DNA of 64,000 nt from Alloyangia mangrovi (GCF_002300555.2 NZ_NTHN02000002.1:1-64000), one strand, 5' to 3'. Numbered from the stretch's first letter, positions 19,915-30,172 are shown. Program-made: numbers and translations. Notes: generated by a model from the sequence alone, not told the origin.

Positions 19915-20661
19915 TCAGTAGCGGTAGCCGAGCGCCGCTTCGAGGCCGAGATCGAGACGGCTGCGCAGGAAGTCCACGTCTTCGGGGGACAAATGGGCCG
20001 GGGGCTCCGGGCGCGGCTCCTCGATGGAGGGTTTGAACCGGCTGCCGAGGCGCTTGTGCACCGGGCGGTAGGGTGTGCTTCGGGGCAGGTCGAAGCGGGC
20101 TCGGAGCTCGGTCAGAAAGACCTCGGGGCGGTCCTGCACCGCCTCCAGCTGGCATAAGAGCAGCGCGCTTCCACGGTTGAAGAAGCTTGTAAGGCCGATG
20201 AGTTTCGCGCGGCGCAGGGAGAAGAGATCGGGAAAAGGCGTGCCGGTCAGCGGGTGGCGGTCGTGCTGCAGGACCTCCCCGGCGCCGCCAAGCGCCGCGA
20301 CCTGCGGGAAGTAGCGCGGTCGGTCGGCGATGGTCGCCCACTCGGCGCGGATGAAATCGGAAAAGGGCAGCCGCTGCATCTCGGGTGGGCAGTGCCAGGG
20401 CTTGGCGTGCATCGAGCGCGCCCAATCGACGGCATTGCGGATGATGCAGACGATGAGCGTGTCCCGCGGGATCGCAGTCATCTGCGGGAAGCCGTGTTTC
20501 CAGCCCAGGTCCTCGATCGGTTCGAGCGGCGTGTTGCGCCCGATCAGCCGCTTGACGAAATTGGTGCCCGAGCTGCGCTCGCCGAACACCTGGTAGCGGG
20601 TGATGCCGGGGGCGGGGCGGTGGACCTGCCAGCCGGTGCTGCTGAACTGCTGCGCGATCAT
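19915..20661 (-). CDS. Sulfotransferase-like protein
   Basis: 248 residues from ATG 20661, which has AGAGG just upstream; a GTG eight codons earlier also fits. GERSSGTNFVKRLI near the N-terminus resembles the PAPS 5'-phosphosulfate loop. VCIIRNAVDWARSMH, about 45 residues later, resembles the 3'-phosphate-binding strand and helix (R...S). The protein probably sulfates a surface glycan or small molecule. It is divergent from, and 117 bp away from, a glycosyltransferase gene, which suggests shared regulation and a cell-surface polysaccharide role. Confidence 0.7.
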   Translation of the reverse strand: MIAQQFSSTGWQVHRPAPGITRYQVFGERSSGTNFVKRLIGRNTPLEPIEDLGWKHGFPQMTAIPRDTLIVCIIRNAVDWARSMHAKPWHCPPEMQRLPFSDFIRAEWATIADRPRYFPQVAALGGAGEVLQHDRHPLTGTPFPDLFSLRRAKLIGLTSFFNRGSALLLCQLEAVQDRPEVFLTELRARFDLPRSTPYRPVHKRLGSRFKPSIEEPRPEPPAHLSPEDVDFLRSRLDLGLEAALGYRY

Positions 20662-20778
20662 CGCGGCCTCTTGGTTTTCCGGCACGATAACGAGGCTGCG
20701 CGCGATTGGCGATTCTCATTTGATGGCAAGGCGCTATGCTGTGGCCAAGGCAGGACCCGAACGAGGTGGAGTGAGCAG

Positions 20779-21651
20779 ATGCAGACCGTGGCCGCCGCCG
20801 TCACCATGGTGCGCGATGATGCGTTCTTCCTGAAGGCCTGGCTGCGCCACTACGGCCGGATGCTGGGGCGGGAGAACTGCTACATCATCAACCACGGGCG
20901 CGGCGCCGAGGTGACCAAGCTGGCCGAGGGCTGCAACGTGATCGGCATCCCGGGCGATCCGCATGCCAACTTCGACATGAAGCGCTGGCGGCTGCTCAAC
21001 GGGCAAGTCGCCGGGCTGCGCAGCTACTACCGGCATGTGATCGTCGGCGACGTGGACGAGCTGGTGGTGCTCGACCCGGCAGCGGGAAATCTGCTGGATT
21101 TCCTTGCACAGCAGCCTTTGCGCCGAGTGCTGACACCACTGGGGCTCGAGTTGATCCATCGGCCTGATCGCGAGACTGCTGCAGTGGAGGACAGCATTCT
21201 CGGGCCTCGGCGGCATCTGCGGCACGCGCCGCATTACTCGAAACCCTGCGTGGTCTCGCTGGGGACAAAGATCGCGCGGGGCGGGCATTTCACCCAGGCG
21301 TCAAAGCTTTTCACGCCGGAGCCGCTCTATCTCTTCCATCTGAAATATTGCGATTTTGCGCATTACGTCGGAGCCATGGACCGGCGCAATAAGGTGACCG
21401 AAGAGCTCGGGGTGGGGGTGAAACAGGCGGCAATCGGGCGGCACTGGTTCGCCGAGGCGCGGGGAGACGATCGGGCGGTTTTCGACGCCTTCGCGGCTTT
21501 GCCGCAGGCCGAGGCGTTCGATTTCGCGCGGGTGCGCCGGCGGATGCATCGGAGCTGGGCGCCGCGGGGCGAGACCGGCTTCTGGCACTTCGAGCGCCCC
21601 GAGCCGGATCGGCAACATATCTTGCCGGAAAGATTCTACGGGCTCTTCTGA
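20779..21651 (+). CDS. Glycosyltransferase family 2-like protein
   Basis: 290 residues from ATG 20779 with GAGGTGGAG upstream. The start AAAVTMVRDDAFFLKAWLRHYGRMLG and the VIVGDVDELVVLDP metal-binding DVDE motif match the Glyco_tranf_2_4 family (GT-A fold). FHLKYCDFAHY and HWFAEARGDD lie in the C-terminal part. It likely transfers a sugar to a surface polymer. The nucleotide-sugar donor cannot be told from sequence. It pairs divergently with a sulfotransferase-like gene. Confidence 0.8.
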   Translation: MQTVAAAVTMVRDDAFFLKAWLRHYGRMLGRENCYIINHGRGAEVTKLAEGCNVIGIPGDPHANFDMKRWRLLNGQVAGLRSYYRHVIVGDVDELVVLDPAAGNLLDFLAQQPLRRVLTPLGLELIHRPDRETAAVEDSILGPRRHLRHAPHYSKPCVVSLGTKIARGGHFTQASKLFTPEPLYLFHLKYCDFAHYVGAMDRRNKVTEELGVGVKQAAIGRHWFAEARGDDRAVFDAFAALPQAEAFDFARVRRRMHRSWAPRGETGFWHFERPEPDRQHILPERFYGLF

Positions 21652-21722
21652 GCCGGGGCCTCTTCGGGCGGGCCCTACGCGGCTGCGTCCCCGAGTCCGT
21701 GGCTTGGGGCGACGCCTACGCC

Positions 21723-22262
21723 TCAGTTGCCGAGGGAGGAGACGAAGGTTGTGCCGCTGATGTCGAGGCCGGTCGTGGCGCGCACCGAGGTGCTGGCCGA
21801 GGCGATCATCTCGCGCGAATTCTCGTTAAGCAGGCCAAGGCCGGCCACATAGGTCTGCGCGGGGATCATGCTCATCATGGCGGCGGCGGCGATACCGGCG
21901 AGGATGCCGGCGGAGTTGCTGCGGGCCGAGCCGCGGCGGCTCACCATGCGCAGCAGGTGCATCATCACCATGACGCCGGAGACGGCGAGCAGCGCGGCGA
22001 GGGCGCCGAAGACGTAGACGTGGTATTCGCGCGGGAGGCTGCCTTGAAGCAGGCTTGCTTCGATGGTCTGCTGGTTCCGGGCGACGGCAATGACCACGCC
22101 GGCCCAGAGAAAGCCGACAATGCCCGAGACGATCGGGTGCTTGGAGGTGCGGGCGACCTTGCCTGCGTCGCTTGCGCCGTGCCGGGCGAACTCAGGATCG
22201 ATGCGGCGGATGCGGGCATCGAAATCTGCGTGCGTCATTTTCCGGACTGCATAGGTTCTCAT
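21723..22262 (-). CDS. Hypothetical membrane protein
   Basis: 179 residues from ATG 22262, preceded by AGGAG at good spacing. A soluble N-terminal ~40 residues (MTHADFDARIRRIDPEFARHG) is followed by hydrophobic segments at ~45-62, ~78-103 and ~118-136 and a polar Ser/Thr-rich C-terminus. No known family is recognised. Confidence 0.65.
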   Translation of the reverse strand: MRTYAVRKMTHADFDARIRRIDPEFARHGASDAGKVARTSKHPIVSGIVGFLWAGVVIAVARNQQTIEASLLQGSLPREYHVYVFGALAALLAVSGVMVMMHLLRMVSRRGSARSNSAGILAGIAAAAMMSMIPAQTYVAGLGLLNENSREMIASASTSVRATTGLDISGTTFVSSLGN

Positions 22263-22580
22263 TGATCCTAGCTCCTTCTGCCAGATGCCGCCGGCTTTCT
22301 GCCAGCAGAGGGCTGTTCAAGCTCTCGTTGGAATCGACGCTAGGAATGGATTGTGGCGAAATGTGGCGGCGAATGTGGCTTGGAGCGGATATCTTCTTGG
22401 CGAAGTCTGGCATCCGTTCGGGCCACCAACCTATCCCTTCGGATTGGTGTGCCGAGGAGCCCTATAAACAAGGAGCTTTGGAAGTGTCGTCGGTCTGACA
22501 GGCAAGTATGAATTTTTCGTAAATGCAGCGGGTTGGCGGGGCGGAAAAACAGGCGCCCCGCCCGCAATACGGCTCAGAAA
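22263..22580. other. Intergenic region
   Basis: 318 bp without a convincing gene, between the hypothetical membrane protein and the M20 peptidase. A GC-rich inverted repeat around 22533-22563 (GGCGGGGCG / CGCCCCGCC) follows the peptidase stop but lacks a T-tract on the leftward transcript. The rest is AT-richer than its surroundings and should hold the leftward promoter for the membrane protein. Confidence 0.45.
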
Positions 22581-23978
22581 TCAGGCCGCACTGGCCATCG
22601 CGTCGAGGATCCTCGCCCAGCTGCGAATCCCCTTGTGGAAGGATTCGAGGTCGTACTTCTCGTTCGGCGAGTGCAGCTGGTCGTCATCCTTGCCCCAACC
22701 CACCAGCATCGCATCCATGCCAAGGATGTCTTTGAAGTAGCCGGCAATTGGGATCGAGCCGCCGCAGCCCGCGTAGGCCGCCGGATCGTCCCATTCGTCG
22801 CCGAGCGCCTTTCGGGCCGCCTCGAAGCCGGGGTGGCTGGTTTGCATCTCGGAGGCGGGCGAACAGCTGTGGTCCTTCCATTCGACCGAGCAGTCCGAGG
22901 GCACCTGCGCCTCGACCCAGGCGCGGAAGTTCTTGCGGATCGCGACCGGGTCCTGCGTGCCGACGAGGCGGAAGCTGATCTTGGCCGAGGCTTCGGCGGG
23001 CAGCACGGTCTTGAAGCCCGCGCCGGTGTAGCCGCCCCAGATGCCGTTGATCTCGGCGGTGGGGCGCGACCAGATCATCTCGATCGGCAGGTGATCCTTC
23101 TCGCCCGCGGGCTGCGACAGGCCGACGCCGCCAAGGAAGGCCTTGTCGTCGAAGTTCAGCGCTTTCCACTGGTCGATGATTTCCGGGGGCAGGTCCGGCA
23201 CGCCTTCGTAGATCCCGGGGACCTGGATAGTGCCGTTCTCGTCGAAGAGCCCTCCGAGGATCTTGGTCAGCACGCGGATCGGGTTCATCGCGACACCACC
23301 GTACATGCCCGAGTGTAGGTCCTTGTCGGCTGCCTTGATGGTCAACTCCTCGCCCAGGAGGCCGCGCAGGCGGGTGATGATGGCCGGGGTTTTCGACTGG
23401 AAGAGGCCAGTGTCGCAGATCAGCGCGATCTCGGCCTGCTTCAGCTCCTCGGCGTTCTCTTTCATGAAGGGGATCAGCGACGGCGAGCCGCTTTCTTCCT
23501 CACCTTCGAAGAAGAAGGTGATCTTGCAGGGCAGGGAGCCATGCACGGCCTTCCAGGCCCGGCAGGCCTCGATGAAGGTCATCAGCTGGCCCTTGTCGTC
23601 CGAGGAGCCGCGGCCGCGGATGACCTTGCCCTTGGCGGTGTCCTCGATCGCCGGATCGAAGGGATCGCGGTTCCACAGGTTCAGCGGATCCACCGGCTGC
23701 ACATCATAGTGGCCGTAGAACAGCACGTGCGGCCCCGGGCCGTCAACGTGGCCCACGACCATCGGATGGCCCGGTGTCTGGCGCTTGCTGGCCTCGACGC
23801 CTATGCTGGCGAGATCGGCCACCAGCCAGTCGGCGGCCTTGTCGCAGGCCTCCTTGTAGGCAGGGTCGGTCGAGATCGAAGGGATTCGCAGAAGCTCGAG
23901 CAGCCGGTCGAGCGCGACCGGAAGATCGGCGTCGATCTTGGTGAGGACGGTGTCCAGGGACACGTTTTCTTGAGCCAT
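22581..23978 (-). CDS. M20 family metallopeptidase / dipeptidase
   Basis: 465 residues from ATG 23978 (MAQENVSLD). The zinc ligands of the M20 fold are all present: GHYDVQPVDP, the bridging aspartate in GRGSSDDKGQ, the catalytic EGEEESGSPSL, and the later D and H in ICDTG and HSPNEKYDLES. The RPTAEINGIWGGYTGAGFKT segment is typical of the ArgE/DapE/CNDP-like dipeptidase group. It hydrolyses dipeptides or N-acyl amino acids in the cytoplasm; the substrate is uncertain. It is divergent from hemA. Confidence 0.9.
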   Translation of the reverse strand: MAQENVSLDTVLTKIDADLPVALDRLLELLRIPSISTDPAYKEACDKAADWLVADLASIGVEASKRQTPGHPMVVGHVDGPGPHVLFYGHYDVQPVDPLNLWNRDPFDPAIEDTAKGKVIRGRGSSDDKGQLMTFIEACRAWKAVHGSLPCKITFFFEGEEESGSPSLIPFMKENAEELKQAEIALICDTGLFQSKTPAIITRLRGLLGEELTIKAADKDLHSGMYGGVAMNPIRVLTKILGGLFDENGTIQVPGIYEGVPDLPPEIIDQWKALNFDDKAFLGGVGLSQPAGEKDHLPIEMIWSRPTAEINGIWGGYTGAGFKTVLPAEASAKISFRLVGTQDPVAIRKNFRAWVEAQVPSDCSVEWKDHSCSPASEMQTSHPGFEAARKALGDEWDDPAAYAGCGGSIPIAGYFKDILGMDAMLVGWGKDDDQLHSPNEKYDLESFHKGIRSWARILDAMASAA

Positions 23979-24381
23979 TGAGGGGTTCCTTCTTGCGAGT
24001 TGCGCGGAGCGTATCACCGGGCCCGCCGCTGTCCAGACCGCAAGATCTGGAAAGGCAACACGGCGGGAAGCCGCCGCGGCACCCTTGAAAACAAGGGGAG
24101 GGGGGGAGAATTGGAGAACGTGGGCAAGCGTGGCCTGAGGGGCACGAAAGCCCCTGTCGATGGCGCCGATGGGCGCCATTCGCGCAATATGGGAAACTTC
24201 GCCTTGAAACCTTAGTCCGAAAGTCTTGATTCAAATCAAGGGCGCGACGGTTAGTCTCATTCTAAAGCGTGGACATGGGGCGGCCCGAACGGTATCCATT
24301 CACGACCACGAATGCGGCCCCTTAGACCGTATAAGTGCCGCGCCGAACGCGGCCTCTGCAAGATGAAGGAAGGAGATACCG
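23979..24381. other. Divergent promoter region of M20 peptidase and hemA
   Basis: 403 bp of non-coding DNA. It has the FNR-type box at 24226-24239 and the AAGGAAGGAG ribosome site of hemA near its right end. A G7 run at 24100-24106 is in non-coding sequence, so any length error there would not show. Confidence 0.6.
24226..24239. promoter_or_regulatory. FNR/FnrL-type binding site upstream of hemA
   Basis: TTGATTCAAATCAA is a perfect match to the FNR consensus TTGAT-N4-ATCAA, 143 bp before the hemA start. In Rhodobacter, FnrL controls hemA according to oxygen supply, so the same control is likely here. The site and its position are seen; the regulator itself is not in this window. Confidence 0.8.
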
Positions 24382-25605
24382 GTGGACTACACCGCGAAGC
24401 TCGACGAAGCCCTGGACCGTCTTCACGCCGAGGGGCGCTATCGCACCTTCATCGACATCGAACGCAAGAACGGCCGTTTTCCGCATGCCACCTGGCGCAA
24501 GCCGGACGGCAGCGAGATGCCGATCACCGTCTGGTGCGGGAACGACTACCTTGGGATGGGCCAGCACCCGGTTGTGCTTGCTGCCATGCACGAAGCCATC
24601 GACGCCACCGGTGCCGGCTCGGGTGGCACGCGCAACATCTCGGGCACGACCGTCTATCACAAGCGGCTCGAGGCCGAGCTGGCAGATCTGCACCAGAAGG
24701 AGGCCGCGTTGGTCTTCTCCTCGGCCTATATCGCCAATGACGCGACGCTCTCGACACTGCCGAAGCTCTTTCCCGGGCTGATCATCTACTCGGACGAGCT
24801 GAACCACGCCTCGATGATCGAGGGGATCAAGCGCAATGGAGGCGCCAAGCGCATCTTCCGGCACAATGACGTGCAGCACCTGCGCGAGCTGTTGGAGGCG
24901 GATGATCCCACCGCGCCCAAGCTGATCGCCTTTGAATCGGTCTACTCGATGGACGGCGACTTCGGCCCGATCGAGGCGCTCTGCGATCTCGCCGACGAGT
25001 TCGGCGCGCTGACCTATCTCGACGAGGTGCACGCGGTGGGCATGTACGGCCCGCGCGGCGGCGGTGTGGCCGAGCGCGACAACCTGCTGCACCGGCTCGA
25101 CATCATCAACGGCACCCTCGGCAAGGCCTTCGGCGTCTTCGGCGGCTATATCGCCGCGTCCGAAAAGATGTGCGACGCCGTGCGCTCCTACGCGCCGGGC
25201 TTCATCTTCACCACTTCGATTCCGCCGGCGGTGGCGGCAGGGGCGGCGGCCTCGATTGCCCACCTCAAGCAGGACCAGGCGCTGCGCGAACGGCACCAGA
25301 CCCAGGCGAAGATCCTCAAGCTGCGGCTCAAGGGGCTGGGCATGCCGATCATCGACCACGGCTCGCACATCGTGCCGGTGATCGTCGGCAACCCGGTGCA
25401 CACCAAGAAGCTGTCGGACATGCTGCTCCAGGGCTACGGCATCTACGTGCAGCCGATCAACTTCCCGACCGTGCCGCGCGGCACAGAACGGCTGCGCTTC
25501 ACCCCCTCGCCGGTGCATGGTCCGAACGAGATGGACAAGCTGATCCAGGCCATGGACGCACTGTGGTCGCATTGTGCGCTCAACCGGCAGGAACTGAGCG
25601 CCTGA
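24382..25605 (+). CDS. hemA: 5-aminolevulinate synthase
   Basis: 407 residues starting at GTG 24382, six bases after AGGAG. PLP enzyme that condenses glycine and succinyl-CoA (Shemin pathway), the route used by alphaproteobacteria. Features include [26 protein letters not shown] with the PLP-ring aspartate, and the PLP lysine in [12 protein letters not shown]. The protein is of standard bacterial length. An FNR-type box upstream and a terminator downstream suggest an oxygen-controlled monocistronic unit. Confidence 0.97.
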   Translation: MDYTAKLDEALDRLHAEGRYRTFIDIERKNGRFPHATWRKPDGSEMPITVWCGNDYLGMGQHPVVLAAMHEAIDATGAGSGGTRNISGTTVYHKRLEAELADLHQKEAALVFSSAYIANDATLSTLPKLFPGLIIYSDELNHASMIEGIKRNGGAKRIFRHNDVQHLRELLEADDPTAPKLIAFESVYSMDGDFGPIEALCDLADEFGALTYLDEVHAVGMYGPRGGGVAERDNLLHRLDIINGTLGKAFGVFGGYIAASEKMCDAVRSYAPGFIFTTSIPPAVAAGAAASIAHLKQDQALRERHQTQAKILKLRLKGLGMPIIDHGSHIVPVIVGNPVHTKKLSDMLLQGYGIYVQPINFPTVPRGTERLRFTPSPVHGPNEMDKLIQAMDALWSHCALNRQELSA

Positions 25606-25652
25606 ACCGCGCAGCCCGTCGCGATCTTCGGCGCTAACGCTGCGCCATTGTG

Positions 25653-25690
25653 GCCCCGCGGTTTCCAAAATCGCGGGGTCTTGCTTTGTT
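25653..25690 (+). terminator. Terminator after hemA
   Basis: CCCCGCG, an eleven-base loop, CGCGGGG, followed by TCTTGCTTTGTT, about 48 bp past the hemA stop. Confidence 0.75.
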
Positions 25691-25877
25691 CCGGAACCGG
25701 CCGCTGGGGAATGGGGAAAAGCCACGCATCCTGCGCAGAAGGGCGCCGATGACCCCCTGATTTTGTGTAATTTCAGTTGTTCTGTGCTAACGTAGCCTCA
25801 ATAAAGGCCGCGACCCGAATCGCGAGCCCGTGATTTGGCAGGCGCAGTCTGAGACGGTGGAGCACAAGGCGGAACGC

Positions 25878-27530
25878 ATGATTGGGCGTAATTCCCCTCG
25901 CATGTCCGAAGACGAAATGAACGCGGACGAAGGTCCGCGCGGCTTCGACGACTTCACGCTCGAGCTTGGCGATGTCATGCGCGGCGAGCGTGCCACCATG
26001 GGTAAATCGCTGCTCGACGTACAGCGCGAGCTGCGCATCAAGGCCAGCTACATTGCCGCGATCGAGAATTGCGATCCCTCGGCCTTTGACACGCCCGGCT
26101 TCATCGCCGGCTACGTGCGTTCCTATGCCCGCTACCTCGGCATGGATCCCGACGAATGCTACCGGCTCTTCTGCGAGGAGAGCGGCTTTGCCGTCGCCCA
26201 TGGCATGTCCGAGAAGGCCTCGACGATCCGCAAGGGGCAGGGCAACCTGCCGGCCCCGGCGGCCCGCGACATCTTCGAACAGCCCCGCATGCCTTTCGTG
26301 CCGGCCGGCGACTCCTTCTTCTCGCGCATCGAGCCGGGTGCCATCGGCTCGCTGCTGGTCCTGATCGCCCTGCTGGGCGGCATCGGCTACGGCGGCTTCG
26401 CGGTCCTGCGCGAGGTGCAGCGGGTGCAGGTCGCGCCAGTGGACCAGACGCCGCTGGTGCTGAGCGATCTCGATCCGGTGCAGGCCACCGTTACGCCCCC
26501 TTCGGAGGGCTCCGAAGATTTGGCGAGCGCCGATGGCGCGGGTCCCTTCTCGCCGCCGTCGAACGAGGCGCTTGACCGGCTCTACCGGCCCAAGGCGCTG
26601 GACGTTCCGGTGCTTGTTGCCCGCGATGCGCCGATCTCCTCGCTGGACCCGGCAACCGTGGGTGCTTTTGCCCAAGCCGAGCGCAACCAGCTGCCGCAGG
26701 TGGACACCGCCTCTGCCGAAGCCGAGATGCAGGTGGCCGGCCTTCCCGCGCCGCTGCCGATGCAGACCGCGCTCGACGCGAAGACCGTCACGCTGGTCGC
26801 CGTGCGCCCCGCGTGGGTGCGCGTGCGCGGGGCGAATGGTTCCGTGCTTTACGAGCGGGTGATGGAGCCGGGCGACACCTGGACCGTGCCCGAGGGTCAG
26901 ACCGAGGCCAGCCTCACCGTCGGCGAGTCGGGGGCGCTCTATCTCGCCACCAACGGCCAGACGCTTGGCCCGCTTGGTCCCAAGGGGCAGGTGACCCGCG
27001 ATGTGGCTCTGCTGCCCGAGGTGGTGAGTGCCGCCTACAAGCCCGCAGAGCCCGCGAAGGACGGCGACCTGCAACGCGTTCTGGCAAAGCTGAACGAAAC
27101 GCTGGTTCCCGCAACCGCACAGAGCCAGCTTGCGCAGGCTGCCCCCTCGGTGAGCCAGCCCGGCGCGCCCAAGGTGCTGCAGGACAGCGCCCCCGGCGTG
27201 ACGATGATCGCGGTGCGCCCGGCCTGGGTGCGGGTGCGTTCGGCGGACGGCTCGGTGATCTTCGAGAAGACCATGCGTGCGGGCGACACCTGGACGGCCC
27301 CGGCCATGCAGGATCCCGCCAACGTGCGGGTCGGCGAATCCGGTGCGGTCTACTTCGCGGTGAACGGGCAGACCTATGGCCCGGTCGGCGCGGCGGGCAC
27401 GGTGACCAAGAACCTGCCGCTGTCGGTCGAGCATCTGACCACGGCGTTCAAAGTCGCCGATCTCAGCCGCGATGCGGATCTGTCGCGGGTCGTGGCCGAG
27501 CTGAGCAGCGACCTGACCCAGACCGACTGA
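25878..27530 (+). CDS. RodZ-like HTH protein with two DUF4115 domains
   Basis: 550 residues from ATG 25878 (MIGRNSPRM); an ATG 24 bp later is possible. The N-terminal helix-turn-helix domain reads LGDVMRGERATMGKSLLDVQ...YIAAIENCD...FIAGYVRSYARYLG, as in RodZ, the MreB-anchoring cell-shape protein. One membrane helix (~155-178, IGSLLVLIALLGGIGYGGF) separates it from a periplasmic part. That part has two tandem copies of the DUF4115 beta domain (VAVRPAWVRVR... and IAVRPAWVRVR...), where RodZ usually has one. It lies 125 bp upstream of ispG, the usual alphaproteobacterial order. Confidence 0.88.
   Translation: MIGRNSPRMSEDEMNADEGPRGFDDFTLELGDVMRGERATMGKSLLDVQRELRIKASYIAAIENCDPSAFDTPGFIAGYVRSYARYLGMDPDECYRLFCEESGFAVAHGMSEKASTIRKGQGNLPAPAARDIFEQPRMPFVPAGDSFFSRIEPGAIGSLLVLIALLGGIGYGGFAVLREVQRVQVAPVDQTPLVLSDLDPVQATVTPPSEGSEDLASADGAGPFSPPSNEALDRLYRPKALDVPVLVARDAPISSLDPATVGAFAQAERNQLPQVDTASAEAEMQVAGLPAPLPMQTALDAKTVTLVAVRPAWVRVRGANGSVLYERVMEPGDTWTVPEGQTEASLTVGESGALYLATNGQTLGPLGPKGQVTRDVALLPEVVSAAYKPAEPAKDGDLQRVLAKLNETLVPATAQSQLAQAAPSVSQPGAPKVLQDSAPGVTMIAVRPAWVRVRSADGSVIFEKTMRAGDTWTAPAMQDPANVRVGESGAVYFAVNGQTYGPVGAAGTVTKNLPLSVEHLTTAFKVADLSRDADLSRVVAELSSDLTQTD
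26786..27452 (+). repeat. Tandem duplication of the DUF4115 coding segment
   Basis: Two copies, about 26786-27038 and 27199-27452, encode the same ~84-residue block. Shared landmarks are VRPAWVRVR, a GD-TW turn (PGDTWTVP / AGDTWTAP), VGESGALY / VGESGAVY, and NGQTLGPLG / NGQTYGPVG. They are about half identical, so the duplication is old. Confidence 0.8.
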
Positions 27531-27655
27531 GCCCACCCTCACGCCTTTGCGCTTTTGCATCTGCACTCTGACGCCGCTGGCCTCTGGCTTCATCCGGCCG
27601 CGAAGGCTATGTTGAGGCCGAATACCAACGTATGCCCTCAGGAGGCGTCCATCTC

Positions 27656-28789
27656 ATGAGCCACAACCCGATCCGCCCCTGGCGCAGCATCGAGCGCCGC
27701 AAATCCCGGCAGATCATGGTGGGCAACGTGCCGGTGGGCGGGGATGCACCGATCTCGGTGCAGACCATGACCAACACCGTCACCACCGACATCCGCGGCA
27801 CCATCGAGCAGGTACAGCGCGCCGCCGAGGCGGGGGCTGACATCGTGCGCGTCTCGGTGCCCGACGAGGCCAGCTCGAAGGCGCTGAAGGAGATCGTGCG
27901 CGAAAGCCCGGTGCCGATCGTCGCCGACATCCATTTTCACTACAAGCGCGGCATCGAGAGCGCTATTGCCGGCGCCGCCTGCCTGCGCATCAACCCCGGC
28001 AACATCGGCAGCCCCGAACGCGTGCGCGAGGTGATCGCCGCCGCCCGAGACAACGGCTGCTCGATGCGTATCGGCGTGAACGGCGGCTCGCTGGAAAAGC
28101 ACCTGCTCGAGAAATACGGCGAGCCCTGCCCCGAGGCGATGGTCGAGTCCGCCCTCGATCACATCCGCATTCTCGAGGACAACGACTTCCACGAGTTCAA
28201 GATCTCGGTGAAGGCCTCGGACGTGTTCCTCTCGGCCGCCGCCTACATGGGGCTCGCCGAAGCCACGGACAAGCCGATCCATCTCGGCATCACCGAGGCG
28301 GGCGGGCTGACCTCGGGCACCATCAAGAGCGCCATCGGCCTTGGCCAGCTCCTCTGGATGGGGATCGGTGACACGCTGCGCGTCTCGCTCTCGGCCGATC
28401 CGGTCGAAGAGGTGAAGGTCGGCTACGAGATCCTGAAATCCCTCGGCCTGCGCCACCGTGGCGTCAACATCATCTCCTGCCCGTCCTGCGCGCGGCAGGG
28501 TTTTGACGTGATCAAGACGGTCGAGGCGCTGGAACAGCGGCTCGAGCACATCAAGACGCCGATGTCGCTGTCGATCATCGGCTGCGTGGTGAACGGACCG
28601 GGCGAGGCGCTGATGACCGATGTCGGCTTCACCGGCGGTGGTGCGGGCTCGGGCATGGTCTATCTGGCGGGCAAGGCCAGCCACAAGATGTCCAACGACC
28701 AGATGATCGAGCACATCGTCGAGGAGGTCGAGAAGAAGGCCGCCCAGATCGACGCCGCGGAGGCCGCCAAAGCACGGGCCGCGGAGTAG
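27656..28789 (+). CDS. ispG: 4-hydroxy-3-methylbut-2-en-1-yl diphosphate synthase IspG
   Basis: 377 residues from ATG 27656, with AGGAGG upstream. The [4Fe-4S] enzyme of the MEP isoprenoid pathway that makes HMBPP. The TIM-barrel start is visible ([20 protein letters not shown]), and the cluster cysteines are in [13 protein letters not shown] and [13 protein letters not shown], followed by the glutamate ligand of that loop. The length is standard for the bacterial short form. The histidine kinase starts five bases after its stop. Confidence 0.97.
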   Translation: MSHNPIRPWRSIERRKSRQIMVGNVPVGGDAPISVQTMTNTVTTDIRGTIEQVQRAAEAGADIVRVSVPDEASSKALKEIVRESPVPIVADIHFHYKRGIESAIAGAACLRINPGNIGSPERVREVIAAARDNGCSMRIGVNGGSLEKHLLEKYGEPCPEAMVESALDHIRILEDNDFHEFKISVKASDVFLSAAAYMGLAEATDKPIHLGITEAGGLTSGTIKSAIGLGQLLWMGIGDTLRVSLSADPVEEVKVGYEILKSLGLRHRGVNIISCPSCARQGFDVIKTVEALEQRLEHIKTPMSLSIIGCVVNGPGEALMTDVGFTGGGAGSGMVYLAGKASHKMSNDQMIEHIVEEVEKKAAQIDAAEAAKARAAE

Positions 28790-28794
28790 GGCCG

Positions 28795-30172
28795 GTGCGG
28801 CAGCCCGGCGCCTTGGGTGGGATAATCCCGCCTTCCGGCCAGCTGCTGGACTTTACCGAGGTGCGGGCGCTCGAGGGAATGCGGCGCTCGCAGGGGCTTC
28901 TCAGCATCGTCATGGTCGCCGGTGCCACCCTCGCCATCTGGGCCCTGAAGGACGTGCCGCTGCTGTTGCCCTGGCTCGGGGTGATGCTGCTGAGCTTCGG
29001 CGTGCATTCCTACACCGTTCACGCACTCCCGGAGCAGGGATACCGTCGCCAGCTCCTGCTGCCGATCGCGACGCTGGTGCTGTCGGGGATCGCCTATATC
29101 GCCGGGGGGGATGATCCTCTGGGCGGAGGGTGAGCCAAGCCTGCGGATCCTGTCGCTGCTTTTCATCTTCGTGGCGCTGCTCAACACTCTGACCTACCGG
29201 GTGCGGATGCGGCTCTTGCTGGTGCTGGACCTCGCGCTGATGGGGGCAGGGGTGCTGGCGCGGGCCGGCTGGCTCTGGATCGTCGATCCCGGCACGGCGG
29301 ACACCTTGCTTGTGAGCGTGGCGCTGGTGATCTGCTACCTATTCTTCGTCCGCGTGGCCTGGACCGTGATGCGCACGCGCGAGGCGTTGGACCTCGCTAG
29401 CGGCGAAGCCCTTGCGGCGGCGCGTGGCCGCGCCATGGAGCAGCTGACCGGCGGCGTCGCACATGATTTCAACAACCTCCTGACGGCGGTGCTCGGCAAC
29501 ATGGAGCTGGCCCGGCTGTCGCCCGTTCCGGCCGAGCGCGAAGAGCTGATGGACGAGGCCGAGCGCGCAGCACGCCGCGGCGCCGAACTGACGGCGCAGC
29601 TCCTGGCCATGGCGAGCTGCGCGCGGCTCAAGCCGGTCTCGATGTCTCCCGAAGAGGCGCTTCGCGGCCTGCCCGAGCGCGCGGCGGAGCAGCTCGGGTC
29701 CGCGCATGACCTGACGATCGAGCTCGGGCCCGAGCTGCCGGACATCCGGGTCGACGGGCCCAACCTGCAGACCTGCCTGCTCGAGCTGATCTCGAACGCA
29801 CGCGATGCGATGCCGGACGGCGGGGTGATCGCGCTGCGGGTCAATGCCGCGGCACGTGTCCAGGTTCCCGGCGTCTGCTTCGAACTCAGCGATACCGGCG
29901 CCGGGATCCCCGCCGATCTCATGCCGCTGGTCTGCGAGCCCTACTTCACCACCAAGCCGGTGGGGCAGGGCTCGGGTCTCGGGCTGGCAATGCTGCGCGG
30001 CTTTGCCGAGCAGTCGGGCGGCGATTTCGAGCTTGGCACGCCGCGCTCCGGCCTCGGCACCTGCGCATGCCTCTGGTTTCCCGCCGTCGCGGACCAGGCC
30101 AAAGCCGGGCCGGGACCGACAAGCGCCGGTCCGCGGCCAAAGGCGGCGCGGGCCGCCTCTCCCGCCGAGTAG
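28795..30172 (+). CDS. Membrane sensor histidine kinase (frameshifted as read)
   Basis: Translation can start at GTG 28795. The frame ends just after SGIAYIAGG at a run of seven G (29104-29110). Removing one G continues directly into MILWAEGEPSLRILSLLF, giving a 458-residue protein. About six transmembrane helices fill the first ~200 residues, half of them on each side of the break. The dimerisation/phosphoacceptor motif is GGVAHDFNNLLTAVLGN (H). The ATPase has N-box LLELISNARDAMPDGG, G1 LSDTGAGIP, F-box YFTTKP and G2 GSGLGLAML. It resembles the hybrid-kinase core type without receiver domain. No response regulator is adjacent, so it may be an orphan. The break is probably a homopolymer error. 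Confidence 0.85.
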
